DNA of 64,000 bases from Larsenimonas suaedae (lineage in GTDB: Bacteria > Pseudomonadota > Gammaproteobacteria > Pseudomonadales > Halomonadaceae). The stretch spans positions 744,001 through 808,000 of the forward strand of contig NZ_JAMLJI010000001.1 of the NCBI RefSeq assembly GCF_023712105.1, given 5' to 3'. Under the pieces are notes generated by a model. The model had not been told where the DNA came from. It worked only from the letters and a program-made list of their open reading frames with translations, and did no database searches. The translations under genes were made by a program, and so were the position numbers. Shown piece by piece: positions 9,185 through 17,149 of the stretch (its first letter is position 1; every line of letters starts with the position of its first letter).

Positions 9185-9901
9185 TTACGCCGGTTCATTT
9201 ACCATACTGGCGCGAAGACGCGATACCGCCTGGCTGTGAAGCTGACATACTCGTGACTCGCTGACGCCCAGGATGGAACCGATTTCCTTCAGGTTAAGCT
9301 CTTCCTGGTAATAGAGTCCAAGCAACAGCTTTTCGCGCTCGGGCAAATTATCGATGGCCGATGCCAACTGCTGGCGATCGGCAAAGGCAAAGAAGGATTC
9401 CTGTGGGGTTGCCATCGACGCCACATCAGAAGATACGTGCGACGCCTCACTTTCATCGGAACTTGTATCCTCGAACGGCAGCAAGTACCCGTTGTTGGTG
9501 TCATTGAGGACCTTACGGTACTCCTCAAGGGTGATACCAAGTTCCTCGGAAATTTCGCGCTCGGTCGCAGGCCGCGCGTTTTCCTGTTCGAGTTTATGAA
9601 TGGCGCGATCGATATCACGGCTGGTACGGCGCACACTTCGTGGCAGCCAGTCACGGCTTCGAAGCTCATCGATCATTGCCCCACGAATGCGCTGGGACGC
9701 GTAGGTAGAAAAAGTAGCACCCTGGCCGGAGTCGAAACGATTGTACGCATCGAGCAGCCCGACCATGCCAGCCTGGATAAGATCATCCAGCTCGACGCTT
9801 GCAGGCAGCCTGACCTGGAGCTGCAGGGCCTGACGCCGAACGAGGGGCATATATTGATCAACCAGGTTCGACGGATTCAACTTGCCTTCGGCGGTATACA
9901 T
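9185..9901 (-). CDS. fliA: RNA polymerase sigma factor for flagellar genes (sigma-28)
   Basis: FliA directs transcription of late motility genes and is inhibited by FlgM. The start MYTAEGKLNPS at 9901 aligns with the enterobacterial start (MNSLYTAEG) and gives 238 residues. A frame start at 9955, with GGTGAG 5 nt ahead, would add 18 residues and cannot be excluded. Region 2 is clear (LQVRLPASVELDDLIQAGM, then FSTYASQRIRGAMIDELR), as is region 4 (LNLKEIGSILGVSESRVCQL). An acidic Ser-rich linker (about 145-165, DTSSDESEASHVSSD) is longer than in E. coli. It is divergent from the first flagellin gene, whose promoter matches the sigma-28 consensus. Confidence 0.95.
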   Translation of the reverse strand: MYTAEGKLNPSNLVDQYMPLVRRQALQLQVRLPASVELDDLIQAGMVGLLDAYNRFDSGQGATFSTYASQRIRGAMIDELRSRDWLPRSVRRTSRDIDRAIHKLEQENARPATEREISEELGITLEEYRKVLNDTNNGYLLPFEDTSSDESEASHVSSDVASMATPQESFFAFADRQQLASAIDNLPEREKLLLGLYYQEELNLKEIGSILGVSESRVCQLHSQAVSRLRASMVNEPA

Positions 9902-10100
9902 AGTCGGGGTCTCTGAAAGCCTGCTCAACCGAAATTCAAGTGCGGATGACACCATCCACGCTCACCATGCAGGCCATACTACGCGCGTAACCGCCCCGCC
10001 TAATCGCCAATAAGCCCTAATGTAAGTGGCTTGATTGTCTTTTTGGTCACGCCCCGTAACACTAGATACGTTTTTATACAATATTTTATTGTGTTCGATC

Positions 10101-10127
10101 TAAAGCAACCATGAGCCATGTCGATAA
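10101..10127 (+). promoter_or_regulatory. Sigma-28 promoter of flagellin gene 1
   Basis: -35 TAAAGCAA (10101-10108), 11-bp spacer, -10 GTCGATAA (10120-10127). Consensus is TAAAGTTT-N11-GCCGATAA. The rest of the fliA-fliC spacer (9902-10100) holds no gene. Confidence 0.88.
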
Positions 10128-10208
10128 CTTCACCAGCGGCGAGAACAGCCGCATAAAAATGGCGCCACCACCGCCATCTCCATAACACAGCGTTAAGGAA
10201 TCGACATC
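10128..10208 (+). promoter_or_regulatory. Structured 81-nt leader of flagellin gene 1
   Basis: Two small hairpins are visible: GCGGC/GCCGC (10136-10152) and ATGGCG/CGCCAT (10159-10177). They are followed by AAGGAAT before the ATG. The same leader, with the same length, precedes all three flagellin genes. Confidence 0.6.
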
Positions 10209-11075
10209 ATGGCAATGGTTATCAACACCAACACCCTGTCTCTTCAGACCCAGCAGAACCTGAACAAGTCACAGTCTCAGTTGAACAGCGCGATCGAGAA
10301 GCTCTCTTCCGGTCTTCGCATCAACAGCGCCAAGGACGACGCCGCCGGTCAGGCCATCGCCAACCGCATGTCTTCCCAGATCACTGGCTTGAACCAGGCG
10401 TCACGCAACGCCAACGACGGCATCTCGCTGGCCCAGACTGCCGAAGGCTCGCTTGATCAGGTCAACGACAACCTTCAGCGCATCCGTGAGCTGACCGTTC
10501 AGGCCCAGAACGGCACCAACTCCGCAAGCGACGTCGACTCCATCCAGAAGGAAGTCAACCAGCGCCTGGAAGAGATCAACCGCGTCACCGAACAGACCAC
10601 CTTCAACGGCACCGCCCTGTTCTCTCAGACAGCCGCCACCTCCTTCAGTATCCAGGTCGGCGCCAATGATGATGAAGAAATCGACATCAGTATCGGCGCG
10701 GCCACTGGCTTCAACGTATTTTCCGCAACAGGCGGGAACGACGTTACTAGTGTCAACGGTGTCACTCGCGGTGTCACAGCCCAAGGCTTTGACGTTCTGA
10801 GCTCCACTGCGCTGGCCGACCTTGACGCCCAGCTCAAGGACGTCGACAACAACCGCAGCGACCTCGGTGCCGTTCAGAACCGCTTCGAGTCCGCAATCGA
10901 CAACATTAGCACCACCTCGACCAACCTGAGCTCAGCGCGCTCACGCATCGAGGACGCCGATTACGCGACCGAAGTCTCGAACATGTCCAAGGCCCAGATC
11001 CTGCAGCAGGCCGGCACCTCGGTATTGGCCCAGGCCAACCAGACCACCCAGGGCGTGCTCTCCCTGCTGCGTTAA
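10209..11075 (+). CDS. fliC: Flagellin, copy 1
   Basis: Flagellin is the filament subunit, exported by the flagellar type III system. The 288-residue protein has conserved helical D0/D1 ends: N-terminal [18 protein letters not shown] through about residue 140, and C-terminal from about 205 to the typical end [11 protein letters not shown]. The variable middle (about 140-200) is short, so the outer D2/D3 domains are essentially absent. The start has AGGA 9 nt upstream. Its protein is identical, residue for residue, to copy 3. The central segment is rich in Ser, Thr and Asn, which would suit O-glycosylation by the nearby transferase, but this is inferred. Confidence 0.96.
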   Translation: MAMVINTNTLSLQTQQNLNKSQSQLNSAIEKLSSGLRINSAKDDAAGQAIANRMSSQITGLNQASRNANDGISLAQTAEGSLDQVNDNLQRIRELTVQAQNGTNSASDVDSIQKEVNQRLEEINRVTEQTTFNGTALFSQTAATSFSIQVGANDDEEIDISIGAATGFNVFSATGGNDVTSVNGVTRGVTAQGFDVLSSTALADLDAQLKDVDNNRSDLGAVQNRFESAIDNISTTSTNLSSARSRIEDADYATEVSNMSKAQILQQAGTSVLAQANQTTQGVLSLLR

Positions 11076-11092
11076 TCACGCACTGCCATCAC

Positions 11093-11118
11093 AAGGCCGG
11101 CTTATGCCGGCCTTTTTT
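11093..11118 (+). terminator. Terminator after flagellin copy 1
   Basis: AAGGCCGGC and GCCGGCCTT pair around TTAT and are followed by a T-tract. The same element follows each flagellin gene. Confidence 0.93.
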
Positions 11119-11192
11119 ATTGCTGCCGCCGGCCAAGCTATAAAAAGCATCAAAAAATCGCGCCTGATTCTGTTTTTAACCTCGGTTTGCGC

Positions 11193-11219
11193 TAAAGCGC
11201 CCGCGTGCAAGGCCGATAT
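11193..11219 (+). promoter_or_regulatory. Sigma-28 promoter of flagellin gene 2
   Basis: -35 TAAAGCGC (11193-11200), 11-bp spacer, -10 GCCGATAT (11212-11219), seven of eight -10 bases matching consensus. Confidence 0.9.
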
Positions 11220-11300
11220 CTGAAACAGCGGCGAGAAAAGCCGCACAAGAATGGCGCCACCACCGCCATCTCCATAACACAGCGTTAAGGAATCGACATC
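11220..11300 (+). promoter_or_regulatory. Structured 81-nt leader of flagellin gene 2
   Basis: The leader repeats the two-hairpin arrangement: GCGGC/GCCGC (11228-11244) and ATGGCG/CGCCAT (11251-11269). The loop base changes leave the first stem intact. Confidence 0.6.
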
Positions 11301-12167
11301 ATGGCAATGGTCATCAACACCAATACCCTGTCTCTTCAGACTCAGCAAAACCTGAACAAGTCACAGTCTCAGTTGAACAGCGCGATCGAGAAGCTCTCTT
11401 CCGGTCTTCGCATCAACAGCGCCAAGGACGACGCCGCCGGTCAGGCCATCGCCAACCGCATGTCTTCCCAGATCACTGGCTTGAACCAGGCGTCGCGCAA
11501 CGCCAACGATGGTATTTCACTGGCCCAGACTGCTGAAGGCTCGCTCGACCAGGTCAACGACAACCTTCAGCGCATCCGTGAGCTGACCGTTCAGGCCCAG
11601 AACGGCACCAACTCCGCAAGCGACGTCGACTCGATCCAGAAGGAAGTCAACCAGCGCCTGGAAGAGATCAACCGCGTCACCGACCAGACCACCTTCAACG
11701 GCACCGCCCTGTTCTCTCAGACAGCCACCACCTCCTTTAACATTCAGGTCGGTGCCAACGACGGTGAAAACATCAGCATCAGCATCGGTTCCGCCTCCGG
11801 CTTCAACGTGTATACCACCACGGCCGCGAACGATGTTGCCAGCGTCAACGGTGTCACTCGCGGTGTCTCGGCCAACGGCTTCGACGTCATGAGCTCCACT
11901 GCGCTGGCCGACCTTGACGCCCAGCTCAAGGACGTCGACAACAACCGCAGTGACCTCGGTGCCGTTCAGAATCGCTTCGAATCCGCGATCGACAACATCA
12001 GCACCACCTCGACCAACCTGAGCTCAGCGCGCTCACGCATCGAGGACGCCGATTACGCGACCGAGGTTTCGAACATGTCCAAGGCCCAGATCCTGCAGCA
12101 GGCCGGCACCTCGGTACTGGCACAGGCCAACCAGACCACCCAGGGCGTGCTCTCCCTGCTGCGTTAA
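11301..12167 (+). CDS. fliC: Flagellin, copy 2 (divergent centre)
   Basis: This is again a 288-residue compact flagellin. The D0/D1 ends are essentially the same as copies 1 and 3, but the middle (about residues 128-198) differs at many positions. For example it has [19 protein letters not shown] where copies 1 and 3 have the EEIDISIGAATGFNVFSAT type, and RVTDQ instead of RVTEQ. It has its own sigma-28 promoter, leader and terminator, so it is an independent transcription unit. Start codon context is the same as copy 1. It may make a filament with mixed subunits or be an antigenic or mechanical variant; the sequence cannot decide. Confidence 0.96.
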   Translation: MAMVINTNTLSLQTQQNLNKSQSQLNSAIEKLSSGLRINSAKDDAAGQAIANRMSSQITGLNQASRNANDGISLAQTAEGSLDQVNDNLQRIRELTVQAQNGTNSASDVDSIQKEVNQRLEEINRVTDQTTFNGTALFSQTATTSFNIQVGANDGENISISIGSASGFNVYTTTAANDVASVNGVTRGVSANGFDVMSSTALADLDAQLKDVDNNRSDLGAVQNRFESAIDNISTTSTNLSSARSRIEDADYATEVSNMSKAQILQQAGTSVLAQANQTTQGVLSLLR

Positions 12168-12184
12168 TCATGCACTGGCATCAC

Positions 12185-12210
12185 AAGGCCGGCTTATGCC
12201 GGCCTTTTTT
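12185..12210 (+). terminator. Terminator after flagellin copy 2
   Basis: Same AAGGCCGGC/GCCGGCCTT hairpin with T-tract as after copy 1. Confidence 0.93.
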
Positions 12211-12295
12211 ATGGCTGAAAGCCACGCCTCTCTAGACAAGCTATAAAGACCGCCAAAAAATCGCGCCTGATTCCGTTTTTAACCTCGGTTTGCGC

Positions 12296-12322
12296 TAAAG
12301 CGCCCGCGTGCAAGGCCGATAT
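12296..12322 (+). promoter_or_regulatory. Sigma-28 promoter of flagellin gene 3
   Basis: -35 TAAAGCGC, 11-bp spacer, -10 GCCGATAT. The promoter and flanks match those of copy 2, pointing to duplication of that promoter. Confidence 0.9.
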
Positions 12323-12403
12323 CTGAAACAGCGGCGAGAACAGTCGCATAAAAATGGCGCCACCACCGCCATCTCCATAACACAGCGTTAAGGAATCGAA
12401 ATC
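12323..12403 (+). promoter_or_regulatory. Structured 81-nt leader of flagellin gene 3
   Basis: Same arrangement. The first stem is GCGGC/GTCGC (12331-12347), now with a wobble pair. The second, ATGGCG/CGCCAT (12354-12372), is unchanged. Confidence 0.6.
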
Positions 12404-13270
12404 ATGGCAATGGTCATCAACACCAATACCCTGTCTCTTCAGACTCAACAAAACCTGAACAAGTCACAGTCTCAGTTGAACAGCGCGATCGAGAAGCTTT
12501 CTTCCGGTCTTCGCATCAACAGCGCCAAGGACGACGCCGCCGGTCAGGCCATCGCCAACCGCATGTCTTCCCAGATTACTGGCTTGAACCAGGCGTCACG
12601 CAACGCCAACGACGGCATCTCTCTGGCCCAGACTGCCGAAGGCTCGCTCGACCAGGTCAACGACAACCTTCAGCGCATCCGTGAGCTGACCGTTCAGGCC
12701 CAGAACGGCACCAACTCCGCAAGCGACGTCGACTCCATCCAGAAGGAAGTCAACCAGCGCCTGGAAGAGATCAACCGCGTCACCGAACAGACCACCTTCA
12801 ACGGCACCGCCCTGTTCTCTCAGACAGCCGCCACCTCCTTCAGTATCCAGGTCGGCGCCAATGATGATGAAGAAATCGACATCAGTATCGGCGCGGCCAC
12901 TGGCTTCAACGTATTTTCCGCAACAGGCGGGAACGACGTTACTAGTGTCAACGGTGTCACTCGCGGTGTCACAGCCCAAGGCTTTGACGTTCTGAGCTCC
13001 ACTGCGCTGGCCGACCTTGACGCCCAGCTCAAGGACGTCGACAACAACCGCAGCGACCTCGGTGCCGTTCAGAACCGCTTCGAGTCCGCAATCGACAACA
13101 TCAGCACCACCTCGACCAACCTGAGCTCAGCGCGCTCACGCATCGAGGACGCCGATTACGCGACCGAAGTCTCGAACATGTCCAAGGCCCAGATACTGCA
13201 GCAGGCCGGCACCTCGGTGCTGGCACAGGCCAACCAGACCACCCAGGGTGTACTCTCCCTGCTGCGTTAA
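12404..13270 (+). CDS. fliC: Flagellin, copy 3 (protein identical to copy 1)
   Basis: This 288-residue compact flagellin is identical in sequence to copy 1. At the DNA level it is a mosaic. The promoter, leader and first roughly 250 bp carry silent bases typical of copy 2. The variable centre, from about 12735 to 13095, carries those of copy 1. The last part mixes both. This is the footprint expected of gene conversion between neighbours. It has its own sigma-28 promoter and terminator. Export and polymerisation roles are as for the other copies. Confidence 0.96.
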   Translation: MAMVINTNTLSLQTQQNLNKSQSQLNSAIEKLSSGLRINSAKDDAAGQAIANRMSSQITGLNQASRNANDGISLAQTAEGSLDQVNDNLQRIRELTVQAQNGTNSASDVDSIQKEVNQRLEEINRVTEQTTFNGTALFSQTAATSFSIQVGANDDEEIDISIGAATGFNVFSATGGNDVTSVNGVTRGVTAQGFDVLSSTALADLDAQLKDVDNNRSDLGAVQNRFESAIDNISTTSTNLSSARSRIEDADYATEVSNMSKAQILQQAGTSVLAQANQTTQGVLSLLR

Positions 13271-13287
13271 TCACGCACTGGCACCAC

Positions 13288-13313
13288 AAGGCCGGCTTAT
13301 GCCGGCCTTTTTT
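13288..13313 (+). terminator. Terminator after flagellin copy 3
   Basis: Same GGCCGGC/GCCGGCC hairpin and T-tract as after the other copies. It separates the flagellins from the AT-rich transferase gene. Confidence 0.93.
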
Positions 13314-13381
13314 ATATCTACATTCCAGCACAAAATCCCAAATTGCACGGGTAACCAGTGCCTTTCCTCGCCCTAATTCAC

Positions 13382-13408
13382 TAAAGCTTGTCCTTATACT
13401 TCTTATAT
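13382..13408 (+). promoter_or_regulatory. Possible degenerate sigma-28 promoter for the glycosyltransferase gene
   Basis: TAAAGCTT (13382-13389) matches the -35 at seven of eight bases. After 11 bp comes TCTTATAT (13401-13408), which keeps only part of the -10 consensus. Position and spacing are right, but the -10 is weak. Confidence 0.4.
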
Positions 13409-13433
13409 CCCTACACTTTCAAAAGGTATGAGA

Positions 13434-15992
13434 ATGAAGACCAAGCGCCCCTCAAAACAAAAAAAGGCACGTGACCAGTACATTCCCGCCACAAGCCAAA
13501 AAGAATTTTTAGCACTTTACGATGCATGCCGATTTCAAGATGCATGCGAGCTCGCAAAAAGCCTTACAGAGAACTATCCGAAAGATGGATTTGCCTGGAA
13601 AGTTTATAGCAGCTGCCTTTTAAAGACTGGGGATCCAGATAAAGCAAAAGTAGCTGCAGAGAGGTCCATTTCACTCGCACCTAAGGACGGACATGCTTGT
13701 CACTTTTTGGCACGCGCATATCACGAACTGGGCAACCCTCAGGAAGCGATAAAATACATTGTTAAAACAATTGAGTTGGCTCCAGAATTTTCACAGGGGT
13801 ATTTCAGTGCAGCCGAAATATTCTCTGAAAGCGGTGATTTCGAAAAAGCACATAAGCATATCTTAAAAGCAGAGGAACTTGGATACAGCAACAAATCATG
13901 CCGCGTTTTAAAAGCGCATATAGCAGTTAAACTTGGAAATTACTCGGAGTCTATTGGAATTATAAATGAACTTCTCGAAACGGATCCAAACAACCCCTAT
14001 CTCTTGAATGACGCAGCAAACCTTTATAAAGACCTAGGGCAGCTAGAAGCGGCCGAAGAGCTTTATTTAAAGGCACTCAATGAAAAACCAGATTATCATA
14101 CAGCTTACTTTAACTACATCATAGGCAAGCATTACAATCCAAATGAAACATCTGAAAATATAACTAAAACAATTAAAAATTGGAGCCATCATTTTAGTGA
14201 AAATGCAAAGCCATTTTCACATAAAAATCGTTTTGACGATAAAGGAAAGATTCGAATCGGCCTAATATCATCGGGGTTTCGACTGCACCCTGTCGGCCAA
14301 ATGATAACTTCCGCCCTTGAAAAAACAACGGATGAACTGGAGTTACATGGATATTCTACGAATAACTCCAACGACTTTCTTACAAAGAGAATTGCAAACA
14401 GATGTCGTACCTGGAATTTAATAGGCAAGCTAAAACCTGATCAGCTGGCAGATAAAATACATTCAGATAAAATCGATATACTGATCGACCTATCCGGCTA
14501 TGGTGATGGCAGCAGGCTAACCTGTCTTGCCTTGAAACCAGCACCAATCATAGTTAAGTGGGTAGGTGGCCTTATTAATACAACGGGCCACCCGTCTATA
14601 GATTATTTAATTAGCGACAATTACGAAACTCCAGCGGATTCAGATGATCAATATACTGAAAAATTGATCCGCATGCCTGATGATTATATTTGCTACACAC
14701 CTCCAACATATGCGCCTCCAATCACCTCGCTACCGGCTCTAACAAATCGTCACGTTACATTCGGCTGCTTCAATAACCCATCCAAGATCAATGGAGAGCT
14801 TTTGGAGCAATGGGCAACGATCATGCATAGCATGCCAAATAGCCGATTATTTCTTAAAAGCATTCAATACTCGAGCAAGGAATATACTCAGGTTATTTAT
14901 AATGCGATGGCAGATCTTGGTATCACTTCGGATCGGATCGACATCGAAGGTCCTTCCAAACATAGGGAGTTGCTAAACGCCTATAATCGCGTAGATATCG
15001 CACTGGACACTTGGCCCTACTCTGGTGGATTGACCACCTGTGAAGCATTCATGATGGGCGTACCTGTAGTAACCTTACCTGGTCCTACATTTGCCGGACG
15101 TCACTCTGCAACACATCTTATCAATGCAGGTATGCCCGAACTGGTTACTTCCAGCTGGGAAGAATATCGTCAGCGCGTTATTGAATTAGCAAGCGACATC
15201 ACCAACCTCAGCTTGATTCGTGCATGTTTGAGGCAATTTCTTTTACAGTCGCCAGTGTGTGATGCGGAAAATTTTGGCAATAATTTCTCTAAAGCTATGC
15301 GTGCCATTTGGAAAAGACATTGTTCCGGCCTGAAACCAGAAAAACTTTCTTTTGACAATAACGGATTACCACAATTTACAACCTGTGATGGCGACATCAC
15401 AATCAGTGACGACAATAAATTTGAGCTCCCTAATTCTCCGAGGATGAGTGAACTCGAACGTCAACTTTTTGAAGAAACTCTTGCCGTTACAAATAGCTAT
15501 TTCGAATATGGAACAGGAGGATCGACGGTTGTTGCAGTAAACAAAGGCTTAAAAGTCTTCGGAGTTGATAGCGACATCATCTGGATCGAAGAATTAAAAC
15601 AAAAACTTGGAAATAATTGCAAAATTGGACACATCGATATAGGTCCAACCAAAGAATGGGGATATCCTCAAAACAATAATAAGCAGGAGCGCTTTAAACT
15701 CTATAGCGCAAGTATTAATGAGCATAAATTTGGCTTCGATTTTATTCTTGTAGATGGCCGATTTAGAGTTGCGTGCACTCTCCAAGCAATTATTCACAGC
15801 TACAAATATAATAATGGAAGGTCTAAAATAATGATTCATGACTTTTGGAACCGCCCACAATATCATGCAGTCCTACTTTTCCTCGAACATGAAAAGACTT
15901 CTGAAACTGCCGGGCTGTTTATACCAAGAAAAGAGTTAGATATAACTAAGGTTGAAGAATTTTATGAACAATATAAAAATATAGCTGATTAA
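13434..15992 (+). CDS. TPR / O-GlcNAc-transferase-like (GT41) / methyltransferase-like fusion, probable flagellin modification enzyme
   Basis: Three parts are visible (numbered from the upstream in-frame ATG at 13428). Residues 24-236 are tandem TPR helices. Residues 270-625 are a SPINDLY/OGT-type GT41 catalytic region: IGLISSGFRLHPVGQMI with the conserved HP, DILIDLSGYG, FGCFNNPSKIN, then DIALDTWPYSGGLTTCEA and GVPVVTLPGPTFAGRHS. Residues 670-854 look like a Rossmann methyltransferase: YFEYGTGGSTVVAV, HIDIGPTKEWGYP, FILVDGRFRVACTLQAI. I use ATG 13434 because AAGG lies 8 nt ahead of it but abuts the earlier ATG. The gene is much richer in A/T than its neighbours, suggesting horizontal acquisition. 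Known GT41-type enzymes glycosylate Ser/Thr, and the position between flagellin genes and flaG suggests flagellin is the target. That target and the methyl-transfer activity are inferred. Confidence 0.85.
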   Translation: MKTKRPSKQKKARDQYIPATSQKEFLALYDACRFQDACELAKSLTENYPKDGFAWKVYSSCLLKTGDPDKAKVAAERSISLAPKDGHACHFLARAYHELGNPQEAIKYIVKTIELAPEFSQGYFSAAEIFSESGDFEKAHKHILKAEELGYSNKSCRVLKAHIAVKLGNYSESIGIINELLETDPNNPYLLNDAANLYKDLGQLEAAEELYLKALNEKPDYHTAYFNYIIGKHYNPNETSENITKTIKNWSHHFSENAKPFSHKNRFDDKGKIRIGLISSGFRLHPVGQMITSALEKTTDELELHGYSTNNSNDFLTKRIANRCRTWNLIGKLKPDQLADKIHSDKIDILIDLSGYGDGSRLTCLALKPAPIIVKWVGGLINTTGHPSIDYLISDNYETPADSDDQYTEKLIRMPDDYICYTPPTYAPPITSLPALTNRHVTFGCFNNPSKINGELLEQWATIMHSMPNSRLFLKSIQYSSKEYTQVIYNAMADLGITSDRIDIEGPSKHRELLNAYNRVDIALDTWPYSGGLTTCEAFMMGVPVVTLPGPTFAGRHSATHLINAGMPELVTSSWEEYRQRVIELASDITNLSLIRACLRQFLLQSPVCDAENFGNNFSKAMRAIWKRHCSGLKPEKLSFDNNGLPQFTTCDGDITISDDNKFELPNSPRMSELERQLFEETLAVTNSYFEYGTGGSTVVAVNKGLKVFGVDSDIIWIEELKQKLGNNCKIGHIDIGPTKEWGYPQNNNKQERFKLYSASINEHKFGFDFILVDGRFRVACTLQAIIHSYKYNNGRSKIMIHDFWNRPQYHAVLLFLEHEKTSETAGLFIPRKELDITKVEEFYEQYKNIAD

Positions 15993-16015
15993 CTTATAAA
16001 TCCCTAAAAATAACG

Positions 16016-16047
16016 AAAAGGCAGACGGTAATCGATCTGCCTTTCTT
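16016..16047 (+). terminator. Terminator after the glycosyltransferase gene
   Basis: AAAGGCAGA and TCTGCCTTT pair around a 10-nt loop, followed by CTTA. The T-tract is short. It runs straight into the flaG promoter. Confidence 0.75.
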
Positions 16048-16073
16048 AAAGTTTCTTGAGTCTCAGCCGTTAC
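16047..16073 (+). promoter_or_regulatory. Sigma-28 promoter of flaG
   Basis: -35 TAAAGTTT (16047-16054) is a perfect match. An 11-bp spacer precedes GCCGTTAC (16066-16073), six of eight -10 bases. Confidence 0.82.
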
Positions 16074-16139
16074 CAAAAAGAAAAGCGACAAACCTCTTCA
16101 CCCGTACGTTTTTCCTATTAACGAAACGTGGTGCCCAAC

Positions 16140-16499
16140 ATGACGTCATCTTCGATTCCGCCGGCTTCTAATGCCCTCTCGCTAACTTCACCCATCATGC
16201 CTCATGATACGTCCCAGGCATCGGCCAGATCGTGGCCATCCAGTACAAGCTCTTTTCAGGAAAACAAACAAGACACTGATCAGGTGGATATTGCCCCCGA
16301 TGACGTTGAAACACTCAACGGCCTGCTTGGAGGTTATGGGGTTCAATTCACGCTGAATGATGATATCGATCGTATGGTGGTGCAGTTGGTCGATAAATCG
16401 AACGGCGAGGTTATTCGTCAAATCCCCTCTGAGGAAATGGTCAATATCATTCAGCGCATGAAGGAAGGCTCGCTTCAGCTGATTCAGACAGAAGCATGA
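16140..16499 (+). CDS. flaG: FlaG family flagellar protein
   Basis: FlaG proteins are small motility-associated proteins thought to influence filament length or assembly; their mechanism is not settled. The N-terminal half is disordered (Ser, Pro, Gln). The C-terminal half carries the family core, with NDDIDRMVVQLVDKSNGEVI and RQIPSEEMVNIIQRMKEG. I chose the ATG at 16140 (119 residues) over two GTG codons at 16128 and 16131, because no ribosome site supports those. It has its own sigma-28 promoter. flaG is usually followed by fliD and fliS, but neither is here: the next gene is fliE on the other strand. Confidence 0.9.
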   Translation: MTSSSIPPASNALSLTSPIMPHDTSQASARSWPSSTSSFQENKQDTDQVDIAPDDVETLNGLLGGYGVQFTLNDDIDRMVVQLVDKSNGEVIRQIPSEEMVNIIQRMKEGSLQLIQTEA

Positions 16500-16505
16500 A
16501 TAAAA

Positions 16506-16529
16506 AAAGCCCACCAGGAGGTGGGCTTT
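16506..16529. terminator. Bidirectional terminator between flaG and fliE
   Basis: AAGCCCACC and GGTGGGCTT pair around AGGA, with an A-run on the left and TTTATA on the right. It ends both convergent genes. Confidence 0.87.
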
Positions 16530-16548
16530 ATAGCGCAAGTGGGCGGCA

Positions 16549-16887
16549 TCACACCTGCATGCTCATGATCTCTTTGTAGGCACTCATCAATCGGTTTCGA
16601 ACCTGAACGCCCATTTCAAAGGACACACTCGATTTTTGCATATCAATCATGACATCGTTAATGCCAATGCCCGGATCGCCTCGCTCGAACGCTTCTGCCT
16701 TGGCGTTGGCGGCTTGTTTCATGCCATCGATGCGATCGATCGATGATTTCAGCATACCGGCAAAACTTACGTTGTTATCACTGCCTTGATCATTGTTGAG
16801 TCCAAACGATGTTCCCTGCGCCTGAGTTGCAGTCGATTGCAACTGCTGAACCACAGACTGTAAGCTACCTGCAGACTCGATCGCCAT
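16549..16887 (-). CDS. fliE: Flagellar MS-ring/rod junction protein
   Basis: FliE joins the MS ring to the proximal rod and is exported early. The ATG at 16887 (112 residues, starting MAIESAGSLQ) has GGGAGG just upstream. The C-terminal part is the conserved region, with GDPGIGINDVMIDMQKSSVSFEMG and VRNRLMSAYKEIMSMQV. It is transcribed alone, divergent from fliF, as in E. coli. It ends at the bidirectional terminator shared with flaG. Confidence 0.95.
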   Translation of the reverse strand: MAIESAGSLQSVVQQLQSTATQAQGTSFGLNNDQGSDNNVSFAGMLKSSIDRIDGMKQAANAKAEAFERGDPGIGINDVMIDMQKSSVSFEMGVQVRNRLMSAYKEIMSMQV

Positions 16888-17085
16888 GAGCCCTCCCAAA
16901 GATTAAGTCGTTATGTATCGATCTGGAACAAGCTTACCAATTGGGCGCCCGCCCCGATTACAATAATTAACGATCAAAAACACACCTTTTCAGTCCATAG
17001 CCTCGCCCGCCTTTAGCAATAATACCCTCGACCCAAGCCGCAACGAGCAAAAGCGCATCGTTGATACAACGTCGGCATGTATTTA

Positions 17086-17112
17086 GGGCATAACAACCAT
17101 TTCGGGCATAAC
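17086..17112. repeat. Tandem 9-bp direct repeat in the fliE-fliF divergent region
   Basis: GGGCATAAC occurs at 17086-17094 and 17104-17112, period 18 bp, and a related AGGCGTAAC lies about 24 bp further on. The 262-bp region 16888-17149 has no gene and must carry both divergent class II promoters. The repeat could be an activator site. No sigma-54 or clear sigma-28 element is visible. Confidence 0.45.
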
Positions 17113-17149
17113 ACCGCACAGCATGATTCAGGCGTAACGAGGCGCACCT

